Shown here in pieces: positions 56,501 to 62,097 of a stretch of 64,000 nucleotides of DNA. The number at the start of each line of letters is the position of its first letter. The first letter of the stretch is position 1. The stretch comes from Nonomuraea polychroma (lineage in GTDB: Bacteria > Actinomycetota > Actinomycetes > Streptosporangiales > Streptosporangiaceae), in contig NZ_SAUN01000001.1 in assembly GCF_004011505.1 (NCBI RefSeq), positions 7,653,501-7,717,500 of the forward strand. Direction: 5' to 3'. A program made the position numbers and the translations under genes. A model generated the notes under the pieces. The model was not told the origin of the DNA. It saw only the letters and a program-made list of their open reading frames with translations, and searched no databases.

Positions 56501-57659
56501 CCGGACTATCAATCGTCGTCTCGCACCACCCAGTAACGAAGTCACTCTGAGCCGACCAAATCAGACCACTACCCTGACCCGCAGCCGACGGATCATGCTC
56601 CACCTCCACCGCCAGCGCCATCCCACGACACTCAGGATCCCTAACCGGCGCCCAAAACCGCGGCGTCAACGACGAAAACGTCCACAAGCCCGACGCCAAC
56701 TGCCCCGACGACGACACGCCCCCCACCGTCGGCTTACTAGTGTCGACCTTGCCTGCCTGCCACTCCGACCAAGGCCCAGCAACCGAAGACGCCGAACTTC
56801 CCGCCAGCCCTCGGATACGCCACCGAATCAACCACCCGTCCTGCAGCTTGCCCGAAGGCATCACCGGACTATCAATCGTCGTCTCGCACCACCCAGTAAC
56901 GAAGTCACTCTGAGCCGACCAAATCAGACCACTACCCTGACCCGCAGCCGACGGATCATGCTCCACCTCCACCGCCAGCGCCATCCCACGACACTCAGGA
57001 TCCCTAACCGGCGCCCAAAACCGCGGCGTCAACGACGAAAACGTCCACAAGCCCGACGCCAACTGCCCCGACGACCCCGGAGCCCCCACCGTCGGCTCCG
57101 CCAAGGTAATCGCCACTTGTGCATCTCGGGTTCGTTCTTTGACACCGGACCGGGCCGCGGCCGGGCGAGGCAGCGGAGCGGCGGACGATGCGTTCGGGGC
57201 GGGAGGGACAGCGGCTGGCGCGTTCCCGATGGGAGCGGCGAGCTCCGGCTCGAACTCCTCAGGGAGAGGTGGTGGGGTCTTCAGGCCTTCGCTGGACGAA
57301 TCGGCGAGTTCGTGCGGCTCGTCCAGCGGTAACACCCCCTTGGGGCGCTTGCCGGCTTTCACGGTGGCGGTGTCAATGCTGGTCTGGGTGGCCTCGGGGC
57401 CGACCAAGTGGGGCAGGTTCTTGGCGGTGCCCGTCTGCTGAACGGGGACGCTACTCGACGCACCCTTGGTGGGCGACTGCGGAATATCGAGGCGCGCGCC
57501 GACCGGATCGGCCACCGCAGGCTCTATCTGTAACTGGATCAGGCTCGGAATGAGCGCGGCCACTAGGACTACGGTGATCCTGGCTCGCAGGCGGCCCTTC
57601 CGATTCAGCCCAAAACCGCTGCGCCCCATCACGCCACTCGACCGATTTCGCGCACGCAT
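47556..57659 (-). CDS. Giant RHS-repeat protein with CX9C-ladder C-terminal tip
   Basis: A 3367-residue polymorphic-toxin-like surface protein. An Arg-rich N-terminus and membrane helix ITVVLVAALIPSLIQL (28-43) with a possible AVADP cleavage suggest Sec export. Residues about 184-667 are four nearly identical 121-residue repeats, then three divergent ones to about 1000. A DUF6531-type segment (RDFNHTSGNYAHTATDATVA, about 1127) follows, a LamG-like domain (about 1340-1575), many YD repeats (about 1586-2910) and the RHS core ending NPLTNIDPDGH (about 2997). The remaining 370 residues, the variable tip, contain eight CX9C motifs and a late hydrophobic stretch near 3260-3315. The tip is AT-richer than the rest, as expected for a swapped cassette. 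The toxin activity of the tip is unknown. Confidence 0.93.
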   Translation of the reverse strand: MRARNRSSGVMGRSGFGLNRKGRLRARITVVLVAALIPSLIQLQIEPAVADPVGARLDIPQSPTKGASSSVPVQQTGTAKNLPHLVGPEATQTSIDTATVKAGKRPKGVLPLDEPHELADSSSEGLKTPPPLPEEFEPELAAPIGNAPAAVPPAPNASSAAPLPRPAAARSGVKERTRDAQVAITLAEPTVGAPGSSGQLASGLWTFSSLTPRFWAPVRDPECRGMALAVEVEHDPSAAGQGSGLIWSAQSDFVTGWCETTIDSPVMPSGKLQDGWLIRWRIRGLAGSSASSVAGPWSEWQAGKVDTSKPTVGGVSSSGQLASGLWTFSSLTPRFWAPVRDPECRGMALAVEVEHDPSAAGQGSGLIWSAQSDFVTGWCETTIDSPVMPSGKLQDGWLIRWRIRGLAGSSASSVAGPWSEWQAGKVDTSKPTVGGVSSSGQLASGLWTFSSLTPAFSASVSDPECRGMAVAVEVEHDPSAAGQGSGLIWSAQSSFVTGYCSTSIGTSAMPSGKLQDGWLIRWRIRGLAGSSASSVAGPWSEWQAGKVDTSKPTVGGVSSSGQLASGLWTLSSLTPAFSASVSDPECRGMAVAVEVEHDPSAAGQGSGLIWSAQSSFVTGYCSTSIGTSAMPSGKLQDGWLIRWRIRGLAGSSASSVAGPWSEWQAGKVEVNRPAGNGLGALPATQGSSGWVLSSLTPWLYMKVTDPGGSASYLAAEIEHDPLSSGQGSGLIWAGTGGTSYASGSNAWVQVPAGKLADGWLIRWRVRGVTTTGTSGVWSEWQSATVDLKKPSVAGLGVTPGTQGAGAWTIPSLTPWVYAKVSDPESRGSYLSVEIEHDPAATGQGTGQIWAGKGSKAYDSGSNAWVQIPAGKLNDGWLVRWRVRGETASGVAGPWSDWQPTRVDLNKPSIEGLGMDPAVRGTASWTAATLTPWLYAKVTDPENRRSVLNVEVEHDPTVAEQGSGLIWAGSSSTSYASGTNAWAVMPADKLKDGWLIRWRVRATTTSGMSSPWSDWVYAKISALPFETFSPANNSQVDTLTPVLSANARPLNEAPVKYWFQVCEGSAPNWTWCEDSKEWTTSGAWRVPDKKLAWGKTYSWMAKAATTYTTVTSAWRTFTPSPEQGSINALLAGGTQGRDFNHTSGNYAHTATDATVAVVGPPLSVTRTYNSLDLRTDGVFGAGWTTRWDMRIEVEPQGNLLVTYPSGEQLRFAPKGDGSFAAPAGTFATLAAETAGGWRLMDKSATSYWFDASGRLSKISDHRGRSQDLTRDADGKLTKVTATGGRSLTFTWTGSHVNSVSTDPVDGKALTWTYAYEGDQLIKVCPPTSDTACTTYAYTPASRYKSVVLDSAPEYYYRLNETATTTGTKVASSAGWNITEEQAKLTGTTPADLGVGVTGALGGSPDPAMRFKGAATSTFVQLPRSTISGQGGELAVEAWFKTTASGTIIGMQNSADNTPSAFTPVVYVGTDGKLRGQFYTGAHTPIISTAAVNDGTWHHVVLSGRKDTQTLFLDGAQIGTLSGEIKHGDQWETRIGSGYGSTAWPSTTTSTKVFPFNGDIDEVAVYGKALGTPTVQRHYAARNAQAQLTKVTMPSGRVDADNAYAADGGRLVTHVDANGGKWTLSERVYAKQTTISTFATVTVTDPHNRVVTYVSDAQRGNRPVSETDQVGATTKWAYDVGGYPAKVFDANNNVVELAYNARGNLLSKKTCRTAGANCSTEHYSYFIDADKPFDPRNDVKIAERDGRSASATDETYMTSWAYNAFGEEIKATTPATEDFPVGRTATKTYTDGTEAAANGGTMPAGLVKSAKDYKGNETVYAYTAAGDLAAETTPSGLVKRYAHDAIGRVISTTEISTAHPEGVTTAVTYDGLGRVLTKTGPGVKNEVTGKTHTLRWSATYDADGLVLTETSEDLTGGDEARTTTYTYDTYGRQETVTGPGGGIQRFAYDHKGQKVSSTDARGTTLHYTYTPRGELATTVLKGWTGSPVDPQPAADVVMESKAYDPAGRLASTTDAMGRTTAYTYYTDNLPFEAIAKGAKLNGSTTGRDVVLDSRVYDAAGQLTRQTASGGTLRIDAVYDAAGRISSRVVDPDVLARKSAFAYDANGNVIRATQTGAGTSRSEVTEYAYDALNKPIRQTVRNDGADLVTTLTTDDRGLVVGMTDPRGNGGGANAADFTTHVSYNALGLPVRMQLPAVQVERNGGAPASERPTSKIGYNTFGERTHQIDPEGRTTTATYDRAGRVTAQTLPSYTPPGGQLITPTATAEYDTAGQLIKATSSRGKTTTATYDALGRKVQVIDPPAAGAAAGTWTFGYDLLGEALWTVDPTGARSESTYDDLGRQITLSTIERKPTPGIYVTKLEYDDAGRLIKTTRPTGDSSTRAYDATGGLAKHTDALGNATTFGYDLAGRATTTTNALGLTSQALYDLAGRKIETRELDANGTVLRTRKIGYDLAGNPISNTSGEGHTVTRSFDAANRMTHLVEPVSATEQITSTFGYDAAGAQTRGTNGRGHSTYTAYNSLGLVETVIEPATAQHPDLKDRTWTATYDAGGNPTVTLAPGGVRVERTFDELNRLIKQTGTGAEAETEAKTFGYDQAGRLITANDLTFTLNDRGQLLKSSSAVAGDLNVYAYDANSRLVQRVDGTGTSTFTWDNGDRLTQSVDPVSGTTIDYSYDKANRLTGMAYGAGGARRTYSYDDLNRLTKDTLTTSAAAPIASIEYGYDLDDNMTSKTTAGTAGGGKNTYTYDWANRLTSWTGPDRVKTDYGWDAAGNRIKAGDKTYAYDERNRLTAGDGRTYIYTARGTLAEEGGGMVRITKFDAFERMVSDDSVQYDYDALDRVETRTQSGKTQRMTYDGTTNNLVTVTDGATGTKTAMFGRDALGRTLGLSDGAGAQLAFCDLRGDLIGAFTATGTSLIDSVAYNPFGEVITRTGAAHTLGYQGGYTDPSTGKINMAARWYQPTTGSFISRDTLTQNPDPSVQINRYTYTNDNPLTNIDPDGHKKQTAKKVTCPAGSKKGKGLICADAVVEYNDCRDAGNKKKHCQDMKVDYVECRNEKKTGKVLCSEYADNYIDCRIGSNGNHPATPRSHGTCSGANREQRRCSLERDRNSGYGASNSDCEIARNDYISCRGDKKNRDDHKICSEYAELNNKCRKHDASICGDNLNNMLKCYARGLSENECAFGANVNYHCRGSVKAGDLNNASICEATWNTFLEECVGISGLEKSGCTKGRDWQDVSYTICEKPANNYNCVGYISGKDAAAILENKENVDLLVFAAGMDLCAAVLGPGQPYIGGICGAAKVLADSVAKVIDQIKKDAIAEALAGSAKHGEAGGIQLVMNMSICTPVAYEAAVESHCDPKSPYAKKTTYKPL
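55659..57110 (-). repeat. Four tandem 363-bp repeats inside the RHS gene
   Basis: The phrase beginning CCTTGCCTGCCTGCCACTCC occurs at 56021, 56384 and 56747, exactly 363 bp apart, with a variant at about 55658. Each unit codes for a 121-residue domain with AVEVEHDPSAAGQGSGLIW, GKLQDGWLIRWRIRG and GPWSEWQAGKVDTSKP. Units 1-2 and 3-4 are almost identical pairs, evidence of recent in-frame duplication or gene conversion. Confidence 0.85.
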
Positions 57660-57888
57660 GCGTCACTGCTCCTGCCGTGAAGGGGCGCAGCCGAAACGAG
57701 AGGCGAATGCGCTCCGATGCCCACCGTAAGATCGACATAAAGAAGATCACCCCTTGTATAGCCCAGCAGTCAATCGGTGCATAGATCCCTCCGCGAACGC
57801 TGGCCCCCTACTGCTTGGAACGGAACAAATGCAACGCGATATCGGCGCAGCTTGCAGGAACGCACGTCTTTCACGTCTGTGACTAACG

Positions 57889-58143
57889 TCACACTGGTAA
57901 GCCGTTGTGCCTGATCAGAACGAGAGCGTCGATAGCTCGCACCCTGCCTGGAGCACCCCGCCGCAGGGTTGCGTCCACGGGAGTGGTGCACGAGTTTGAC
58001 CTGGTCACAGGCGGACATAGGGGATACTCAACGGCGCCTCTCAACCAACGCGCCGCACAGGCGTTAGCCAGGTCGGCCAGCCCGCAGCCAGCGGTCAGGG
58101 CTAGCAGGAGCAGGCACAGGCCGACCAGGCGCTGACGGATCAC
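57889..58143 (-). CDS. Possible small lipoprotein, 5' end at an IS boundary
   Basis: An 84-codon frame from GTG 58143 reads VIRQRLVGLCLLLLALTAGC, a good lipoprotein signal with lipobox LTAGC, then about 64 residues with three further Cys. The start codon lies in the left inverted repeat of the adjacent IS, so the native 5' end may have been replaced by the insertion. No homologue comes to mind. The 57660-57888 interval next to it holds the RHS promoter region and nothing else that I can support. Confidence 0.35.
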   Translation of the reverse strand: MIRQRLVGLCLLLLALTAGCGLADLANACAARWLRGAVEYPLCPPVTRSNSCTTPVDATLRRGAPGRVRAIDALVLIRHNGLPV

Positions 58144-58221
58144 TGAACCTTTTCCAACCTCCTGGAGGCGTGCCCTGGTCACAGCATGATCGCGATGCGG
58201 TGGTTCGGCTGGAGACGTGAA

Positions 58222-58279
58222 GAAGCTCCTGGTAGAGGGGTTGATCACCACAATCATCGCCGTCATCACCAGGAGCTTC
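58222..58279 (+). promoter_or_regulatory. Foldback hairpin masking the transposase ribosome site
   Basis: GAAGCTCCTGGT (58222-58233) and ACCAGGAGCTTC (58268-58279) are perfect 12-bp arms. The right arm contains AGGAG, the ribosome site of the GTG at 58282. In a transcript entering from outside the element this hairpin would hide the site and limit transposase synthesis. Confidence 0.5.
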
Positions 58280-58281
58280 GG

Positions 58282-59055
58282 GTGCTGTTCTATCGTGCTG
58301 CCGTCGATTTGTCGCGCTCAATGCTCAACTATGTCGCCGGGATGATCCGGCGCCACCGTAAGGCGATCGGATCGCTCTGGCGGATACTCAACCCCGGCCA
58401 GCAGGCCCTGCTGGTGCTGGTCTACCTGCGCAAAGGTGAGACGTACACCGACCTTGCGGCCGGTTTCGGAGTCTCAACGTGCACCACCTGGCGGTACGTG
58501 GAGGAGACGGTGGCGCTGTTGTCGGCGCGCTCATCCAAGCTCGGGCAGGCGTTACGGAAGGCGAAGCGGAACGGGCTGCACTATCTGGTGCTGGACGGCA
58601 CGCTGATCCGTACCGACCGGATCAAGGCCGACCGGCCCTACTTCTCCGGCAAGCATCGCGTGCACGGGATGAACGTGCAGGTCATCGCCCCACCAGACGG
58701 GACCATCCTGTGGACCTCGGGCGCGCTGCCCGGCAAGACGCATGAGCTGAGCGCCGCCCGCATCTGGGGCATCCTGCGCGCGCTGGAAAAGGCAGGGATC
58801 ATCACCCTGGCGGACAAGGCATATCAGAGGGCCGAGGACCCGGTCCTCACGCCCTACAAGGGCAAGGACAAGCCCGAGTCACAAAAGCAGGCCAACCGCT
58901 CCCACGCCAAGCTCCGCGGTCCCGGCGAACGCGCGAACGCCCAGCTGAAGAGCTGGAAAATCCTCCGCAAGCAACGTTGCAGCCCGTCCAAGGCCAGCCA
59001 CCTCTGCAAGGCCATCGCCGTCCTTCAAAACCACCGCGTCGCGCAGACCGTATAG
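58282..59055 (+). CDS. IS5-type (DDE_Tnp_4) transposase
   Basis: A 257-residue transposase starting at GTG 58282. The N-terminal part has a helix-turn-helix, TYTDLAAGFGVSTCTTWRYV. The DDE residues are visible in order: Asp in YLVLDGTLIRTDR, Asp in TLADKAYQ, and Glu in GPGERANAQLKSW. The HARBI1-like spacing and length fit IS5-group enzymes of the DDE_Tnp_4 type. The frame is uninterrupted and fits between the inverted repeats of the element. Confidence 0.85.
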   Translation: MLFYRAAVDLSRSMLNYVAGMIRRHRKAIGSLWRILNPGQQALLVLVYLRKGETYTDLAAGFGVSTCTTWRYVEETVALLSARSSKLGQALRKAKRNGLHYLVLDGTLIRTDRIKADRPYFSGKHRVHGMNVQVIAPPDGTILWTSGALPGKTHELSAARIWGILRALEKAGIITLADKAYQRAEDPVLTPYKGKDKPESQKQANRSHAKLRGPGERANAQLKSWKILRKQRCSPSKASHLCKAIAVLQNHRVAQTV

Positions 59056-59089
59056 AGATGAAAAGGGTTCACTAGGGCATTACCAACGA

Positions 59090-59290
59090 GAGAGCGATCC
59101 GTTTCCTATGAAGGGATCACGGCCTCATCACCGGACGGAAACAGCCCGCTTGGGCCGGAAGGATTCGCTCTCCCCAAAGCCGCCTCTGAGCGGCCTACCC
59201 CTGCTGCCGTAACCACGCCGGGGACCCGCTACCCGGCATGCTGGTTCCTCTCAGGGCCGGTGCAGAGACCGTCGGCCCACAGGCGAGGCA
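59090..59290. other. Structured non-coding stretch downstream of the IS
   Basis: The 454 bp between the IS and the DNRLRE gene hold no convincing gene. Within them are clean hairpins: GCCGC/GCGGC with loop CTCTGA at about 59182-59197, and GCCGGG/CCCGGC with a 9-nt loop at about 59218-59238. Conserved-looking GGATTCGCTCTCCCC and GGTTCCTCTC stretches flank them. It may be a structured RNA or a relic of another element; I could not match a known class. Confidence 0.35.
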
Positions 59291-59509
59291 AGCTGGATCC
59301 GCGCGACGATGATCAACGAGGTCCAGTTGGCCATCCGCGAATGTCGGACGCCGCCCGCAGCCCCAGTCCTAGCCCAGTCGGGAAACGGCAGCCCACACAA
59401 CCCGCCGCGCCACGGCATCGTGCTCGCCCTGACAAGGGCCAAGCGGCGGACGCGCGTGCGGCGGGATGTGGTGGTCGTGCTGGTCGAGCGCTAGTTCATG
59501 GTGAAGGCG

Positions 59510-61066
59510 CTAATTCACAGTGAAGGAGTAGTTACGTGTCCAGCTCAGGTAGCCGCGGGCATCGATGCTCCACACCGACAGCGTGTGAGGACCGGCGGTG
59601 CCGGGCGTGATGGTCACGGTGGGTGTGTCGGCGGGGGTCCGGAGCGTCTCGCCGGAGCCCAGGCGATAGCCGTACGCGACGACGTCCTGCGCGCCGTTGG
59701 GCGAGAAGGTGAACTCGCCGGGCACGCCGGCGCCGCCGCCGGACGCGTTCTCCGGGTAGACGGTCGAGGTGATCAGCGGCGCCGGGTTCCGCCTCGGGGT
59801 GAAGGAGTAGGCCCGCTCCGGCCCGACGTTGCCGGCCCGGTCTTCCGCTCTGACGTACAGGGTGTTGCGGAAGGTGGACGTCGGGGTGAGGGTCACGCTG
59901 GCCCTCCCCTCGGCGTCGGCCGTCACCTGCTGGGGTGGGAGGCTGGCCGGTACGAGCCGATACCTGAAGGACACGACGTCGGTGGACTCGCCGGGAGAGA
60001 AGGTGAACACACCGGGCGTGCCGACCAGCCCGCCCGTCGCGTTCTCCGGATAGGTCTCGGAGGCGATCGCCGGCAGCGTGGGCCGGGTGACGTCGACAGT
60101 GAACTCCTGCCAGGCCGTCCAGTCACTGGCGTCGCTGAGCATCTCCAGGGTCTCCGGCTCCTGGTAGTGATCCTCGGCGCGCACCCGCCACTGGTAGGTC
60201 TGGCCATCGGCGAGCAGCCCTTCGGGGATCTCGGTGCAGTGCCTGCCCTCCGAGCCGGAAGCGGAGGTCGCCGAGCCCAGGACAGTGCCGGAGGAGTCAG
60301 CCCACTCGAAGCGCGCCGACACGCGGTCGCCATGCACCCGATCGGGGTTGACGAGTTCGGCGCCGAGGGTGGGCGTCGTGGTGGAGACGAACCTCGTCGC
60401 CGGGCGCGGTTCCGGCCCGCAGGAGTCGTTGAGGTTGATGGCCGGATCGGTGGGCACCTCAGGCACGGTGTTGTAGAAGAAGCGCAGCACCGGCGTGCTG
60501 AAGCGGCCCCAGTACGGGTGGTTGACCTGATCGGTCTCGAAGACTCGCAGATTGCGCGGCCCGACCTCACTGGCAGCACGCAGTCCGAAGGTCAGGTGCC
60601 GCTCGCCGCGTGCGGCGGCTTCCCGCACAAGGTCACTGATCCGCCAGTTGAAGAAGCAGGAGTCGAAGCCGTCGGCGACCGTCCCGGTGCCGAGGTTCCG
60701 CGTCCAGGCGGGCTGGTTGAGCCAGGTGGTCTCCGGGCTGATCTCCCCGGTCAGCCAGAGCTCGATGCTCGGGTCGCAGGCGCCGCTGTTGAGATAGCCC
60801 TGGAAGGTGGCGTGGAGCAGCTTCTTGCCGTGCATCGGGCTGATGTCCATGCGGAAGAAGGAGCGGAACACGCCGGGAGGCTGGACGCCCGTCCCCACGA
60901 GCGCGTCGTCCGCGCTGTTCCAGTGGGAGGCCTTGGGGTCGGCCAGGGCGACGTAGGTCCAGGCGAGCTTGAGGGTGCTGGTGGACGCCGACGCGTGTGC
61001 CTGCGCCGGCGGCATCATGACGAGCGTGACGATGAAGGCGCATAACAGCGCCAAGACGCGTTTCAC
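59510..61066 (-). CDS. Secreted DNRLRE-domain protein, probably 3'-truncated
   Basis: A 518-residue secreted protein. The signal peptide MKRVLALLCAFIVTLVMMPP ends near AQAHA. A DNRLRE-type cell-wall domain (about 30-210) has RSFFRMDISPMHGKKLLHAT and TTWLNQPAW. A fibronectin-like domain with LLADGQTYQWRVRAEDHY follows (about 225-335), then two immunoglobulin-like repeats with TYPENATGG and VYPENASGG. Relatives usually continue into a LamG domain after this point; here the frame stops at SFTVN. The end lies close to the IS region, so an insertion-related loss of the C-terminus is likely. Confidence 0.8.
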   Translation of the reverse strand: MKRVLALLCAFIVTLVMMPPAQAHASASTSTLKLAWTYVALADPKASHWNSADDALVGTGVQPPGVFRSFFRMDISPMHGKKLLHATFQGYLNSGACDPSIELWLTGEISPETTWLNQPAWTRNLGTGTVADGFDSCFFNWRISDLVREAAARGERHLTFGLRAASEVGPRNLRVFETDQVNHPYWGRFSTPVLRFFYNTVPEVPTDPAINLNDSCGPEPRPATRFVSTTTPTLGAELVNPDRVHGDRVSARFEWADSSGTVLGSATSASGSEGRHCTEIPEGLLADGQTYQWRVRAEDHYQEPETLEMLSDASDWTAWQEFTVDVTRPTLPAIASETYPENATGGLVGTPGVFTFSPGESTDVVSFRYRLVPASLPPQQVTADAEGRASVTLTPTSTFRNTLYVRAEDRAGNVGPERAYSFTPRRNPAPLITSTVYPENASGGGAGVPGEFTFSPNGAQDVVAYGYRLGSGETLRTPADTPTVTITPGTAGPHTLSVWSIDARGYLSWTRNYSFTVN

Positions 61067-62097
61067 TATGGTTCTCCCCGTTGACGGTACGGACCCCCTT
61101 AGCGATCACGGTCGCCCGGGGAGGCAACGCGGCGGGAACCATTACGGCGACGAATGAGTAACTTCGGGTGCCATCCGGACCCATTGACTGAATCGACGCC
61201 CTGCCCGTCAGCGTGCGGCCCGTGGACGCGGCCCGGCCGGAGCGCACTGTCAGGACCAGCGCGTCGAGACGCCGAGCAGGTGGAACGTGAGGGCCACACC
61301 GGTGAGCCTCTGCACGACCCGACCGCGCCGCCTCAGCAGCCAGTCCGGGTAGCCGCTTCGGAATGGCCCTGGGCTCGAGTCGGCGGTGATCGCCGTTCTC
61401 CTTGGATCTTGGTGACACGAGCGAGCGTCACCCCATGGCCGAGCGTCGCTTCGAAGGCGAGCAGCCTCAGCTCTGTCGGCGACTCCAGTTCGCCGCGACC
61501 TTGAACACGACAACCCCAAGCACAGACGAACACGTCAACACGAAGCCCCAAGCTCACTTACAAGAGCCAAGAACGCCGGGGCGCCGCGCCGGCCCACGAC
61601 GAATCGCCCGCACTCTGGCCGGACCGCGATAAGAACCGTCCCGACACAGAGGTGCCGCACACGGCCTAGGGACACATCCAGAAGCACCCCTCGGCCCAAA
61701 AATCCCGACATACATGCTCATATGGGATGTAGATAGACATTCCTGGTCGATACCTGAAGATCACCTGTGAGGACTTGGCCTAGTTAGACGGAGCAGGCCC
61801 AAATCTGGTTCCTGTGATCTGAGTCACATTCAAGTAACTACTCTGTGCAACATCACGCTAACGGAACATCCGTCCCACATGCCGCATCCCCTACACACCC
61901 TGCAAAAACGTCTCTTTCAGATAACGACACGGAACGGCCTCTGACAGATAACGCTGAGATAACGGCGGTAACAGCGGCTACCAGATGCCACAAACCGGGT
62001 TTCACCTGCGGAGATCACCAGGCTATGTTCCTTGCTATCCCTTTACTGACGCATGGGACGCATGTTGCGACCCACGACAGACCAAGGAGCAGTTCCC
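61067..62097. other. 1-kb intergenic region before peptidase copy 4
   Basis: No supported gene. The left half (61070-61660) is GC-rich with incoherent frames. The right half (61660-62040) is AT-richer and probably contains the promoter of copy 4; GATAACG occurs three times in direct orientation at 61920, 61947 and 61958, a possible regulator site. A good ribosome site, AAGGAG, lies 9 nt before the TTG start at 62098. Confidence 0.5.

Larger units (their letters stand above)
58141..59075 (+). mobile_element. IS5-type insertion sequence
   Basis: An element of about 935 bp with one transposase gene. Left end ACTGAACCTTTTCCA (58142-58156) and the complement of the right end, AGTGAACCCTTTTCA (59061-59073 region), form imperfect terminal inverted repeats. 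No target-site duplication is obvious. Internal coding sequence is intact, so the insertion may be recent or still active. Confidence 0.72.

Noticed and set aside
55659..57110. CRISPR array
   Set aside because: The repeats are 363 bp, contiguous, coding and in frame; there are no short repeats with unique spacers and no cas genes.
59090..59290. c-di-AMP (ydaO-type) riboswitch
   Set aside because: Isolated words on the minus strand resemble parts of the motif, but I cannot fold the pseudo-symmetric core, and there is no peptidoglycan hydrolase or potassium transporter directly downstream.
61154..61504. Open frames of 60-260 codons upstream of the DNRLRE gene
   Set aside because: Several overlapping frames on both strands without signal peptides, domains or ribosome sites; composition is Arg/Ala/Pro-rich as expected by chance.
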